Assembly (NCBI GenBank): GCA_027295145.1
Contig: JAPULJ010000232.1
Span: 1-34,976 of the forward strand
Reading direction: 5' to 3'
From: Alphaproteobacteria bacterium
GTDB taxonomy: Bacteria > Pseudomonadota > Alphaproteobacteria > JAPULJ01
DNA length: 34,976 nucleotides
Within the stretch, counting starts at the first letter, position 1. Every line of letters begins with the position of its first letter. A program made the position numbers and the translations under genes. The notes under the pieces are model-generated. The model saw only the letters and a list, made by a program, of their open reading frames with translations. It did not search any database and was not told where the DNA came from. Positions 25,901-34,976 of the stretch are shown here, piece after piece.

Positions 25901-27460
25901 TTAGAGCGTACTTTCGAAATCGGGCAGCGTTACGTAGGTCCCAGTGCGCAGATGCCGGCGCAGGAGTTTGCCCGAGGCCGATTGCGGAATGGCTTCGACA
26001 AAAACATAAGCCCGGGGTCGTTTGAAGCGGGCGAGGCCACTGTTGAGACAGACTGCATCCAGGGTCTCGGGTCCCGCCTCGGACGATGCCGGTTCGATGA
26101 AAGCCACGACCTTTTGCCCCCAGCGCTCGTCCGGCAAGCCAATGACTGCGGCCTGCTGGACAAGATCACTTTTGTCGAGAACGTCTTCGACTTCCTCGGG
26201 GTAGATGTTTTCGCCCCCTGAAATGATCATGTCGTCTACGCGGCCAATCACATAGAGCTCGCCATCGCCATCGATTTGCCCAAGATCACCGGTGAAGTAC
26301 CAACCGTCGCGGATCGCCTTGGTATCGGCGTCCGGACGTTTCCAGTAGCCCTCGAAGGCCTCGTCGCTGCGCATCGTTGCAATGATCTCCCCCGGCTCAC
26401 CCGGCTGCACCGTGTCGCCTGGCCCTATGCCGCCATCGGGATCAGCGCGGACGATGCGCAGTTCCTGTCCAAAGCCAGCGCGGCCGGCACAGCCCGGCTT
26501 CTGCATCACGTGATCGCAGACCGAGAAAGTGTAGATTTCGCTCGAGCCATAAAAATTGCTGAAGATTTCGGGCTTAAATTTCGCCGCGCACTGCTCGGTC
26601 AAGGCTGTCGTCATCGACATACCCGCGTACGCAATATTCTGCACCGAATTTAGGTCGTGCCGATCGAACTCGGGATGGGAAACCATATCGTGAAACATCG
26701 TCGGAACGAGGAAAAGGGCGGCGATTTCTTCATTCTCAATCGATCGGAATGCGGCTTCGGCGTCGAAAGAAGCCATGCAGACGAACTTGCCGTTAACCAG
26801 CATCGACATCAATAGGGCGCGAATGCCCATGGTGTGGAACAGTGGCATCACGCCCAGTTGGGACTCAAGATAGCGGTAGCGGAGATGCGCAACGCAGGCC
26901 ACTGCTGAAGCGCGTTCGGCGGCTTGGGACCGCGGAACACCTTTGGGCCGGCCGGTTGTGCCCGAGGTATAGAGCATGAGTGAAGTCGCGCGTTCGTCGA
27001 TGCCGGTCGGTCCATCGACAGGTCGCTCAGCGACCAGTTCTTTGAAATGACGACAGCCTTGGGGGGAGTCATCAAGGCAGATCAGCTGTAATGTGTCGAT
27101 CCCCATTTCCCCAATGGCCTGCGTTACGGCCTCGCTAGATAGTTCCTCGAATACGACTGCTTTGGCTTCTGCGTCTTCGAGCACGTAAGCAACTTCCTCG
27201 CCAGTCGCGCGCCAATTGAAGGGTGTGAAAATCACCCCAAGCATCTGGCAAGCCCAGTAGAGCGTCGCGGTCTCGTTGCGGTTGGACAGGACAACAACCA
27301 AATGATCCCCGGCATGCAATTTCATGGCGCGCAAACCTCCGGCGACAGAGCGCACCCTATCGTACCAATCGCCATAATTGAGCCGTAGTGCGCCGTCGAC
27401 GATGGCCGTGGCGCCAGGATCACGCGCCACCGAACAGGCGAAGGTTTCGGCGAGATCCAT
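25901..27460 (-). CDS. hmfD: AMP-dependent acyl-CoA synthetase; candidate 2-furoyl-CoA synthetase
   Basis: 'SLMLYTSGTTGRPKGVPRS', 'YFTGDLGQIDGDGELYVIGRVDDMIISGGENIYPEEVE'. Symbol rests on operon order. Confidence 0.6.
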   Translation of the reverse strand: MDLAETFACSVARDPGATAIVDGALRLNYGDWYDRVRSVAGGLRAMKLHAGDHLVVVLSNRNETATLYWACQMLGVIFTPFNWRATGEEVAYVLEDAEAKAVVFEELSSEAVTQAIGEMGIDTLQLICLDDSPQGCRHFKELVAERPVDGPTGIDERATSLMLYTSGTTGRPKGVPRSQAAERASAVACVAHLRYRYLESQLGVMPLFHTMGIRALLMSMLVNGKFVCMASFDAEAAFRSIENEEIAALFLVPTMFHDMVSHPEFDRHDLNSVQNIAYAGMSMTTALTEQCAAKFKPEIFSNFYGSSEIYTFSVCDHVMQKPGCAGRAGFGQELRIVRADPDGGIGPGDTVQPGEPGEIIATMRSDEAFEGYWKRPDADTKAIRDGWYFTGDLGQIDGDGELYVIGRVDDMIISGGENIYPEEVEDVLDKSDLVQQAAVIGLPDERWGQKVVAFIEPASSEAGPETLDAVCLNSGLARFKRPRAYVFVEAIPQSASGKLLRRHLRTGTYVTLPDFESTL

Positions 27461-27525
27461 GTTTTGCTCAATCTTTCCTAAACATCGGCAATTGCACCAT
27501 GCTGTCGCTAGTCGGGGTCTTGATC

Positions 27526-28014
27526 CTATTTGTCATTGTTGGCCACTTCCAGAATCGCCTGAACGATGCCGTGATAGCCGGTGCAACGGCACAAATGGCC
27601 CGATAGCATTTCGCGAACTTGCCTCTCGGAAGGCCGTGGCGTCTCCTTAAGAAAGCAGGTCGCCGAAATCAAAATACCGGCGGTGCAGAAACCGCATTGA
27701 AGCGCGCCGTGGCGTGAGAACGCCTCCTGAAGAGGAGATAACGTTCCGCCAGGGGCGAGCCCTTCGATCGTTTTTATATCGGCGCCATCGGCCTGCACGG
27801 CGAAGGTCATGCAAGCCCGGGTTGGCCGATCATCCATGAGCACCGTGCAGGCGCCGCAAATGCCGTGCTCACAGCCGACATGGGTGCCGTAGAGGTTGAG
27901 TTGGTGGCGCAGGAAATCGCAAAGCAGAGTGCGGCCCTCGGCCTCGCCCGTGCGGACTTTGCCATTAACGGTAACGCGAACATGCGCCTTCTCGCCCGAT
28001 TTAAGACGCAGCAT
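27526..28014 (-). CDS. hmfC: Molybdenum hydroxylase 2Fe-2S small subunit (CoxS-like); candidate furoyl-CoA dehydrogenase small subunit
   Basis: 'YGTHVGCEHGICGACTVLMDDRPTRACMTFAVQADG' and 'HGALQCGFCTAGILISATCFLKETPRPSERQVREMLSGHLCRCTGY': both [2Fe-2S] motifs. Confidence 0.65.
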   Translation of the reverse strand: MLRLKSGEKAHVRVTVNGKVRTGEAEGRTLLCDFLRHQLNLYGTHVGCEHGICGACTVLMDDRPTRACMTFAVQADGADIKTIEGLAPGGTLSPLQEAFSRHGALQCGFCTAGILISATCFLKETPRPSERQVREMLSGHLCRCTGYHGIVQAILEVANNDK

Positions 28015-28017
28015 ACC

Positions 28018-28878
28018 TTAGCCTCCAACCCCCAACGCCGCGGTGATGACTTTGGCGCCCAACACGCGAACGAGCTGGCGCCGGTAGTCGGCATTGGCCT
28101 GCAAGTCTTCCACGGGATCGACTGCCGCCGATGCGCGCTCTGCGGCGTCGCGTGCCGTCTTAGCGGTTGCAGGTGCCCCAATATATGCGCCGCAATCGGC
28201 GAGCACCGGCCGGTCCTCGACGCCGCCAAATGCTAAGGCAAGCTCGACGATATTACCATTCGCGTCGACGCGCGCGCGGGACGCCGCAGCGGTAATGGCA
28301 AAATCACCATGTCGCTGGGCGATTTCATCGAAGGCGTAGCCGTCGCTTGTTTCGTGCCTTGGCCAAACAAGTGCCGTCACCATTTCGTCAGGCGCCCGCG
28401 CCGTCGTCAGAAGGCCTTGAAAAAAGTCCGCCGAGGAAATCCGGCGCTTCTTTTTTCGCGAGCGGAGCAACACCTCACCGTCCAGAACGAGAAGGCTCAA
28501 CGGGATCTCGGCGCTCGGGTCGGCGTGGGCCACGGAACCTCCCACGGTTCCCCGGCTGCGCGTCTGATAATGCCCGACATGAGGCAATGCCAGAGCGAGC
28601 AGAGGCAGCGCCTCCATCGCAATTTTCGATGCCATGAAGTCAGCCTGGCGGACCAACGCTCCGGTGCGCACGGATGTGTCGCCGATTTCAATGGCCGCGA
28701 GATCCGGCAGCCGGTTGACGTCGATTATGGCGGTCGGCCGAACCAAGCGCATGTTGAGCATGGCGGCCAGCGAAAGTCCGCCGGCCAGAATACAGGCGTC
28801 TTCGCCAAACTCCGCCAAGAGTGCAAGCGCTTCGTCCAGCGTTTTGGGTTGACAGTATTCGAAGGCGACTGGCTTCAC
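28018..28878 (-). CDS. hmfB: Molybdenum hydroxylase FAD-binding medium subunit (CoxM-like); candidate furoyl-CoA dehydrogenase medium subunit
   Basis: 'FEYCQPKTLDEALALLAEFGEDACILAGGLSLAAMLNMRLVRPTAIIDVNRL', 'GHYQTRSRGTVGGSVAHADPSAEIPLSLL'. Confidence 0.65.
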   Translation of the reverse strand: MKPVAFEYCQPKTLDEALALLAEFGEDACILAGGLSLAAMLNMRLVRPTAIIDVNRLPDLAAIEIGDTSVRTGALVRQADFMASKIAMEALPLLALALPHVGHYQTRSRGTVGGSVAHADPSAEIPLSLLVLDGEVLLRSRKKKRRISSADFFQGLLTTARAPDEMVTALVWPRHETSDGYAFDEIAQRHGDFAITAAASRARVDANGNIVELALAFGGVEDRPVLADCGAYIGAPATAKTARDAAERASAAVDPVEDLQANADYRRQLVRVLGAKVITAALGVGG

Positions 28879-31841
28879 GCGTCATCCTTACGCGTGAGCT
28901 TGGCCCATAACCCTTTACGCGCCGGCACCGGCTGCAGGCGCTTGTCGAGCCCCTTGAAGAAGCCGGCGATCAACAGCCGCGCCACCGTGCCAAGCATGCG
29001 CTGACCAACCGCGGCGACCTTGCCGCCAACATCCGCAACGTAGCTGTAGTCAAGTTGGGTTCCCCCTTCCGGCGATCGGGTGAGTGTAACTTGTCCCTCG
29101 CCCGCGCCCCAGCCTAGGGCGCCTTCGGCTTTGCCAACAAGGCGGAGGCTCTCGGGTTCATTTTGATCCCGCAGCTCTATGCGGGCCTTATATACGCTGC
29201 GTATCCCGCCGACGCCGATACGGACGTCGGCGGCGTAGCTGTCTGGCGCAAGCATTTCGAGGCTCTCGCACCCCGGGATGAGTGCGGCCAGCTCTTCGGG
29301 ATCAAGTAGTAGACGCCAGACTGTCTCTGGTGGCGACTCAAGCTCGACGCTGCCAGAGCCGGTCATTGAGTGACGGGCCTTTTTTCCCGGCCCTGGCCGC
29401 ACGCCGGTTCCAGTTTCAGCTTCGGCCACTCGTTTGTACGTGCGGCCGTTAGCTAGATCCCACATTTTGTTGAAAGTGAGCGGCAATTCGATGTCGTCGC
29501 GTCCAAGGGCGTCGGCAACCGCATTGGCGATCACAGTGGGCGTCAGCATGGAGGAGCCATCGCCCATGCCCTTGGAACCGAAGGGGTTCTGCGGCGATGG
29601 CGTGCAGGTCTGGCCGACAGTGATTGGCGGCATTTCAGTTGCAGTCGGGCACAGATAGTCCGCGAAAGTGCCCGATTGAAAGCTGCCTGCGGGATCGTAG
29701 ACCAGCTCCTCGAGCAAAGCTGCACCAAGTCCGTGGGCGAATCCTCCGTGAATCTGGCCCTCGACGATGATCGGGTTGAGGACTGTGCCGATGTCGTGGA
29801 CAGTCACGTACTTTATGACCTTGATTCGCCCGGTCTCTGGATGAATCTCGATCGCTGCTATGTCGCAAATGAATCCGAATGTCACTGAAGATGCGACCCT
29901 ATCTTCTTGGTCGGGCGTATTAAGGACTGTCGGCGAGACGACGGCCGTCTCGTAGATCCCAGGGGTCACGTCTTCTGGAAGGCCGGCGGGATGCCAGTGG
30001 GTGCTGGCGGCAAGACGGCGGACTGAAAGGCCCTTCTCCGGCACACCGACGATTCGCGCTTCGCCGTCGACCAACTCAATATCTTCAGGCGATACTTCAA
30101 GCGCCTCGCCGGCAATCTTTTTGATTTTCTCGGCGACACGACCCACGGCCTGCGAGATCGCCCCAACGACGATCGACGAAAAGCGGTTGGAGTAGTTGCC
30201 CGAGGCCAGAGACCACGCGCTGGTCAGCGTATCTATATCCGTTACGACGTGAACATCGTCGGGGTGGAGCCCTAGAGCATCGGCGACGATCTGCGCCGCG
30301 ACGGTCGCATGACCCTGACCGGCCGGTGTCGAGACGGTACGAACCGTAACCGCACCGGACGGATCAATCGACACGGTGGCGCTGGAGAGGGCCCCGGATC
30401 GGCCCCCTGCTTTCGCGCGTTCTTCCGGTGTCTGTGCAAGCGTGACATAGGCCATATTGGAGCCTGACGGCTCGACGCCGGCCGCCAAACCAATACCGAA
30501 CAACCGCCCTTCGGCGCGGGCAGCGGTGCGTTGCGCTTTAAGTGCATCGTAGTCGGCAAGGCGTAGCGCCTCATCCAAAGCCGCCTCGTAGTCACCAGCG
30601 TCATAGAGCGCGCCAGCCGGCGCCAGATATGGGAAGGCGTCCGCCGGAATGAAATTGCGTCGGCGGATTTCGGCAACATCCATCCCCAACTTCCGAGCGC
30701 CCGCTTCAATAATTCGCTCAAGTGCATAATAATACTGCGGCCCGCCATAACCTCGGTTGAGGCCGACCGGGGTCCGGTTTGTGACCACGAGCTGATTGTC
30801 GATTGCGATATTGCGAACCCGATAGGACCCATTTGACGACGCGTGCATGCGGTAGACCGAGGCTGGCTCCGGCGCGCGCACATAGGCGCCAACGTCGACG
30901 ATGTTGCGAAAACGCAGTCCGGTCAACTCGCCGGTCTTAGTGAAGGCAGCATCCACCTCGTCGGCCCGATCCGCGGCTGCGGACGATGCGACGAGGTGTT
31001 CCAGCCGATCCTCAATCCATTTTAGAGGAGCGCCGATGAGCCGGCTCGCCGCCGCCAGCAGCACGATATAGGGATACATCGCTTGTTTGATTCCGAAGCT
31101 GCCGCCGCTGTTGGGTGCGGTGATCAGGCGGAGCCGGTTGCCCGGTATTTTGAGCGCGCCGCACATCAAAGCGTGCAAAATGAATGGGCCCTGGAAGTTG
31201 GACCAAACAGTGTAGCGCTCAGGCGCTTCCTCGAAATGGGCGATAATCCCGTAAGTCTCGATTGGCGTTGAGGATTGGCGCGGATAGCGCCATTTCAGCG
31301 ACACTACGTGATCGGCTTTGGCGAATGCCGTATCTGGATCGCCGTAGCGAAATGTCCGGTGGTGCACTCGGTTCGAACCGACTTCATCGTGCAACAGCGG
31401 CGCGTTCTCGGCGAGAGCGTCAAGAGGATCGACCACCGCCGGCAACGGCTCGTAGTCTACTGCAATGGCGTCGAGCGCATCCTCGGCTAGATAGCGGTCG
31501 CTCGCCGCAACCAATGCGACCGGCTCGCCGACATATCGTACTTTGTCGACCGCGATTGGGTGGTAGGTGATAGGCACACGTAGAGCGCTCGGGATCGGGT
31601 CGATCACATCGACGATCTGCCTGCCCGTCAAGACGCCGGCAACACCATCCATTGCTTCGGCGGCAGCGGTGTTGATCCCGGTGATCCTTGCGTGGGCGTG
31701 AGGTGAGCGCAGTATGGCGACATGCCGAAGCCCTGCGACCGGCTCCAAGTCGTCGATGAACCGCGCTTGCCCTGTAAGGAGCGCAGGGTCCTCCTTGCGC
31801 GGCAAACGCGCGCCGATCCAGCTTCCTCTGGCCTCCCCCAT
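28875..31841 (-). CDS. hmfA: Molybdopterin-binding large subunit (CoxL-like) with C-terminal CoxG/SRPBCC domain; candidate furoyl-CoA dehydrogenase large subunit
   Basis: 988 aa. 'GARLPRKEDPALLTGQARFIDDL', 'TAPNSGGSFGIKQAMYPYIVLLA', 'NPFGSKGMGDGS', then a C-terminal 'MTGSGSVELESPPETVWRLLLDPEELAALIPGCESLEM...' CoxG-like domain. 4-bp overlap with the medium-subunit gene. Confidence 0.65.
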   Translation of the reverse strand: MGEARGSWIGARLPRKEDPALLTGQARFIDDLEPVAGLRHVAILRSPHAHARITGINTAAAEAMDGVAGVLTGRQIVDVIDPIPSALRVPITYHPIAVDKVRYVGEPVALVAASDRYLAEDALDAIAVDYEPLPAVVDPLDALAENAPLLHDEVGSNRVHHRTFRYGDPDTAFAKADHVVSLKWRYPRQSSTPIETYGIIAHFEEAPERYTVWSNFQGPFILHALMCGALKIPGNRLRLITAPNSGGSFGIKQAMYPYIVLLAAASRLIGAPLKWIEDRLEHLVASSAAADRADEVDAAFTKTGELTGLRFRNIVDVGAYVRAPEPASVYRMHASSNGSYRVRNIAIDNQLVVTNRTPVGLNRGYGGPQYYYALERIIEAGARKLGMDVAEIRRRNFIPADAFPYLAPAGALYDAGDYEAALDEALRLADYDALKAQRTAARAEGRLFGIGLAAGVEPSGSNMAYVTLAQTPEERAKAGGRSGALSSATVSIDPSGAVTVRTVSTPAGQGHATVAAQIVADALGLHPDDVHVVTDIDTLTSAWSLASGNYSNRFSSIVVGAISQAVGRVAEKIKKIAGEALEVSPEDIELVDGEARIVGVPEKGLSVRRLAASTHWHPAGLPEDVTPGIYETAVVSPTVLNTPDQEDRVASSVTFGFICDIAAIEIHPETGRIKVIKYVTVHDIGTVLNPIIVEGQIHGGFAHGLGAALLEELVYDPAGSFQSGTFADYLCPTATEMPPITVGQTCTPSPQNPFGSKGMGDGSSMLTPTVIANAVADALGRDDIELPLTFNKMWDLANGRTYKRVAEAETGTGVRPGPGKKARHSMTGSGSVELESPPETVWRLLLDPEELAALIPGCESLEMLAPDSYAADVRIGVGGIRSVYKARIELRDQNEPESLRLVGKAEGALGWGAGEGQVTLTRSPEGGTQLDYSYVADVGGKVAAVGQRMLGTVARLLIAGFFKGLDKRLQPVPARKGLWAKLTRKDDA

Positions 31842-32037
31842 GGCCGCAAGATGCTATCAACCTCCGCTGCAAGGCAAGAATTTCTGCAATGCAGTCTTTG
31901 AGGTTGAATGCGGGCTTGGTTAGCAGCGACCTGGAACTTCTATTTGCAGCCGATGCTGTCCTCTAACTCGCGATTGGGCAATCTGAATGTTATCATTATA
32001 GGGCGAAATTGGTCGCCTTTGACTTCGACAACACCTT

Positions 32038-32067
32038 TCAACTCAGCCTGCTTGTCAACTCGGCCTG
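32038..32067. repeat. 13-bp imperfect tandem direct repeat TCAACTC(A/G)GCCTG, period 17 bp
   Basis: TCAACTCAGCCTG at 32038-32050 and TCAACTCGGCCTG at 32055-32067 (12/13 identical), spanning the RND stop codon. Confidence 0.6.
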
Positions 32068-34976
32068 TTTGCGCGCGCGAACAGGCCGCGTAAGGCGACG
32101 TAGAAGACCGGTGTGAATATCAGACCGAACAGCGTGACGCCCAACATGCCGAAAAAGACGGTGGTACCAAGGTTCTGCCGCATTTCGGCGCCAGCACCGG
32201 TGGCAATCATCAGCGGTACGACACCCAATATGAAAGAAAATGCGGTCATGAGGATTGCGCGCAACCGCGTACGTGCCGCTTCAACGGCCGCATCGAATCG
32301 GTCTTTACCGTCGCGCTCCGCCTGACGCGCAAATTCCACAATGAGAATTGCGTTCTTCGCTGCCAAACCGACAAGGACAATGAATCCGACTTGAGCAAGA
32401 ATATTCACGTCCATGCCTCGCCACAGCAATCCGCTCACGGCGGTAAGCAGGCACATCGGGACTATCAAGATCACAGCCAAGGGCAATGACCAGCTCTCAT
32501 ATTGGGCAGCCAGAAGGAGAAATACGAAGACCGCCGCTGCGACGAACACCAGCAAGCCCGAATTCCCGGCCAGTTTTTCCTGCAGCGCCATTTCGGTCCA
32601 CTCGAACGAAAACCCGTCAGGAAGGCGCGCGGCTGCCAGCCGTTCCATCGCGGCAATCGCCTCGCCGGAGGAAACGCCAGGCGTAGCGCTGCCTTGGATC
32701 TCTGCGGCGCGAAACAGGTCGTAACGGGGGACACGGTAGGCGCCTGTACGATCGCGGAACGTCGCGACGGACCCGATCGGGACCATCTGGCCCCGATTGT
32801 TGCGGGTTTTCATATTGGCGATCGCGTGCATGTCCTGTCGAAACCGACCATCGGCTTGCGCTGTAACCCGGTAGGTCCGGCCCAAAATATTGAACTCGTT
32901 GACGAACGCCGAGCCGAGATAAATTTCCAATACTTCGAAGACGCGGTCTGCCGGAACACCCAGCATCTCTGCCTTGACGCGATCAATATCGGCGAAGAGT
33001 TTGGGAGTGCGGGTGTTGAACAGCGAGAATACCCGGCGCAATTTGGGATCCCTATTTGCAGCCCGCACGAGATCGACAACCGCAGCTTCGAGCGCCCTGG
33101 CGCCTCGTCCACGTTTGTCCAGTATCATCATTTTGAAGCCGCCGGAATTGCCGATACCACGCACCGGCGGCGGTGCAATGGTGATAATGAACGCGTCCTG
33201 AATTGCGCCCAGCCGTTGGTAATGCATCCCGATGATCTTTTCGAGCGTCAATCCGGCTTTTTGTCGCTCGGCGAAGTTTTTAAGCGTCGCGAAAATGGCG
33301 CCGGCATTTGAGGCGTTGGTAAAAGTTGCGCCATCGAATCCAGTAAATTGAACGGCGTGCGCGACGCCGGGGATCTTGAGAATTTCCGCGGCGGCGCGGC
33401 GCACCACGACGTCGGTCCGGCTGAGCGACGCGCCCGGTGGAAGTTGCACCACGACTATTAGGTAGCCCTGGTCTTGCGCCGGAATGAAGCCTGACGGTGC
33501 GCGCGAAAACTGCCACGCCGTTAATCCGATAAATCCGGCATAGGCGACAAGCGCCACTACCACTAACTTGCCGAGCTTGCGCGTCAAACCACCATAGCCG
33601 GTCGCAAGTCGGTCGAACCCGATGTTGAAACCGCGGAAAAATGCAACGAACGGCCTGGCGATCGGCGAGGGCTGCGCGGCTTCACGGTGCGGCTTGAACA
33701 GGATGGCGCATAAAGCGGGGCTGAGCGTCAGCGATACGAACAGGGAAATCAGCGTTGCAGAAGCGATTGTGACGGCAAACTGCCGGAAGAATTGGCCCGA
33801 AATTCCCGGCACGAACGCGGCCGGAATGAACACCGCGGAAATCACAAGCGTCATTGCAACGAGCGCGCCGCCCACTTCATCCATGGTCTTGTGTGTGGCC
33901 TCTCGCGGGCTCAAGCCTGCACGCAGGTTGCGCTCTACGTTTTCCACCACAACTATCGCGTCATCGACGACGATGCCGATCGCCAGGACCAGGCCGAATA
34001 ACGTCAGATTGTTGAGCGAATAGCCGAACGCGGCGAGCACGGCGAACGTACCGATCAGCGAAATTGGAATGGCGACGATCGGAACGACTGATGCGCGCCA
34101 GGACTGAAGAAACAGGACAACGACGAGAACGACTAGCAACACCGCCTCGAAGATCGTCGTGACGACCGCATCCACCGATTGCTGAATAAATTCGGTGGGG
34201 TTGTAGACGATTTCAAATTTCATGCCGGACGGAAAGGCACGCGCGAGTTCCGCCATCTTATTCTTTATAAGATCCGCCGTTTCGAGTGCGTTCGACCCGG
34301 GCCGCTGGAACAACAGCAACGGTAACGCCTTGCGATGGTCGAGGTAACTAATCGTCGAGTAGTCCTGAGCGCCGAGTTCAACACGTGCAATGTCGCGCAC
34401 GCGCGTGACCCGCCCGCTGGCATCGGCACGGACGACGATATTTGCGAACTGTCGCACCGCTTGGAGGCGGCCCAGCGCTTCAATATTCACCTGGAAGGCA
34501 CCAGGTTTCGGTACCGGCGGCTGGTTGAGCACGCCGGATGCGACCTGGACATTCTGGGCGCGAAGCGCCTTTACTACTTCGCCGGCCGTAAGTCCGCGCG
34601 CAGCGATGCGATCGGGATCCAGCCAGATCCGCATGGCATAGTCACGCGCGCCGATCACCCGAACGTCGCCCACCCCGTCGAGGCGCGATAGCACGTCGCG
34701 AATCTGTAACGTCGCATAGTTTGAGAGGTAGAGCAGATCCCGGCTGTTGTCGGGGGAGCTAATGTGGATCACCATCAGCATGTCGGGCGAGCTCTTACGC
34801 ACCGTCACGCCTATGCGTCTGACTTCCTCCGGTAGGCGGGATTCAGCGATAGCCACTCGATTCTGTACGAGAACTTGCGCAGTATCCAGATCCGTGCCCA
34901 GCGCAAACGTGATCTGTAGCACAAGCTGGCCATCGCCCGTGGCCTGGCTCAACATGTAGAGCATGTTGTCAACGCC
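32055..34976 (-). CDS. RND efflux pump inner-membrane permease (AcrB/HAE1 family), N-terminus beyond the right window edge
   Basis: Frame continues to the window edge as GVDNMLYMLSQATGDGQLVLQITFALGTDLDTAQVLVQNRVAIAESRLPEEVRRIGV. 'GLVLAIGIVVDDAIVVVENVERNL' TM4 motif. Confidence 0.93.
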   Translation of the reverse strand, partial: GVDNMLYMLSQATGDGQLVLQITFALGTDLDTAQVLVQNRVAIAESRLPEEVRRIGVTVRKSSPDMLMVIHISSPDNSRDLLYLSNYATLQIRDVLSRLDGVGDVRVIGARDYAMRIWLDPDRIAARGLTAGEVVKALRAQNVQVASGVLNQPPVPKPGAFQVNIEALGRLQAVRQFANIVVRADASGRVTRVRDIARVELGAQDYSTISYLDHRKALPLLLFQRPGSNALETADLIKNKMAELARAFPSGMKFEIVYNPTEFIQQSVDAVVTTIFEAVLLVVLVVVLFLQSWRASVVPIVAIPISLIGTFAVLAAFGYSLNNLTLFGLVLAIGIVVDDAIVVVENVERNLRAGLSPREATHKTMDEVGGALVAMTLVISAVFIPAAFVPGISGQFFRQFAVTIASATLISLFVSLTLSPALCAILFKPHREAAQPSPIARPFVAFFRGFNIGFDRLATGYGGLTRKLGKLVVVALVAYAGFIGLTAWQFSRAPSGFIPAQDQGYLIVVVQLPPGASLSRTDVVVRRAAAEILKIPGVAHAVQFTGFDGATFTNASNAGAIFATLKNFAERQKAGLTLEKIIGMHYQRLGAIQDAFIITIAPPPVRGIGNSGGFKMMILDKRGRGARALEAAVVDLVRAANRDPKLRRVFSLFNTRTPKLFADIDRVKAEMLGVPADRVFEVLEIYLGSAFVNEFNILGRTYRVTAQADGRFRQDMHAIANMKTRNNRGQMVPIGSVATFRDRTGAYRVPRYDLFRAAEIQGSATPGVSSGEAIAAMERLAAARLPDGFSFEWTEMALQEKLAGNSGLLVFVAAAVFVFLLLAAQYESWSLPLAVILIVPMCLLTAVSGLLWRGMDVNILAQVGFIVLVGLAAKNAILIVEFARQAERDGKDRFDAAVEAARTRLRAILMTAFSFILGVVPLMIATGAGAEMRQNLGTTVFFGMLGVTLFGLIFTPVFYVALRGLFARANRPS

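Noticed and set aside
28309-29004. 231-aa + strand ORF opposite medium/large molybdenum hydroxylase genes
   Set aside because: Shadow ORF; the minus strand carries recognised FAD and CoxG-like domains.
27526-31841. Aerobic CO dehydrogenase (coxMSL) interpretation
   Set aside because: The active-site loop is LNRGYGGPQ rather than AYXCSFR/AYRGAGR, and the genes are coupled to a CoA ligase and a crotonase, which fits acyl-CoA-dependent heteroaromatic hydroxylation better.
1-34976. Mobile element, defence island or CRISPR array
   Set aside because: No transposase, integrase, phage gene, restriction or defence domain, or regularly spaced repeats were found; gene content is metabolic and transport-related throughout.

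Overview
This appears to be a catabolic region of a GC-rich proteobacterial chromosome, probably alphaproteobacterial (inference). I see no CRISPR array, rRNA, convincing tRNA or transposase. Left part (1-7645): an enoyl-CoA hydratase tail, a TPR protein, a CoA-binding protein, an O-acetylhomoserine sulfhydrylase, a VOC protein, an MFS transporter, CutA, small unknown ORFs and a glyoxalase-II-like hydrolase. Central part (7.8-25 kb): a predicted aromatic-degradation regulon. A 10-gene minus-strand operon encodes a two-subunit hydroquinone 1,2-dioxygenase (HapC/HapD, PnpCD type), an aldehyde dehydrogenase, a CatI/CatJ-type 3-oxoadipate CoA-transferase and a complete LIV-type ABC transporter. 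It is divergent from a PcaR-like IclR regulator, which is followed by an alpha/beta hydrolase and a VOC protein, a convergent amidohydrolase, and a DctPQM TRAP transporter plus an AhpD-like protein. The dioxygenase/iclR intergenic region and the TRAP promoter share the same tandem operator architecture: GTTCG-N5-CGAAC sites paired at 19 bp centre-to-centre. This suggests one regulon with two uptake systems. Maleylacetate reductase and thiolase are absent from the window. Right part (25-31.8 kb): molybdenum hydroxylase L-M-S genes, an acyl-CoA synthetase and an enoyl-CoA hydratase-family gene in the order of hmfABCDE (2-furoate degradation), with a CoxG-like domain fused to the large subunit. 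The window ends inside an RND efflux permease. All assignments come from reading the sequence and recalled family knowledge; no searches were run.
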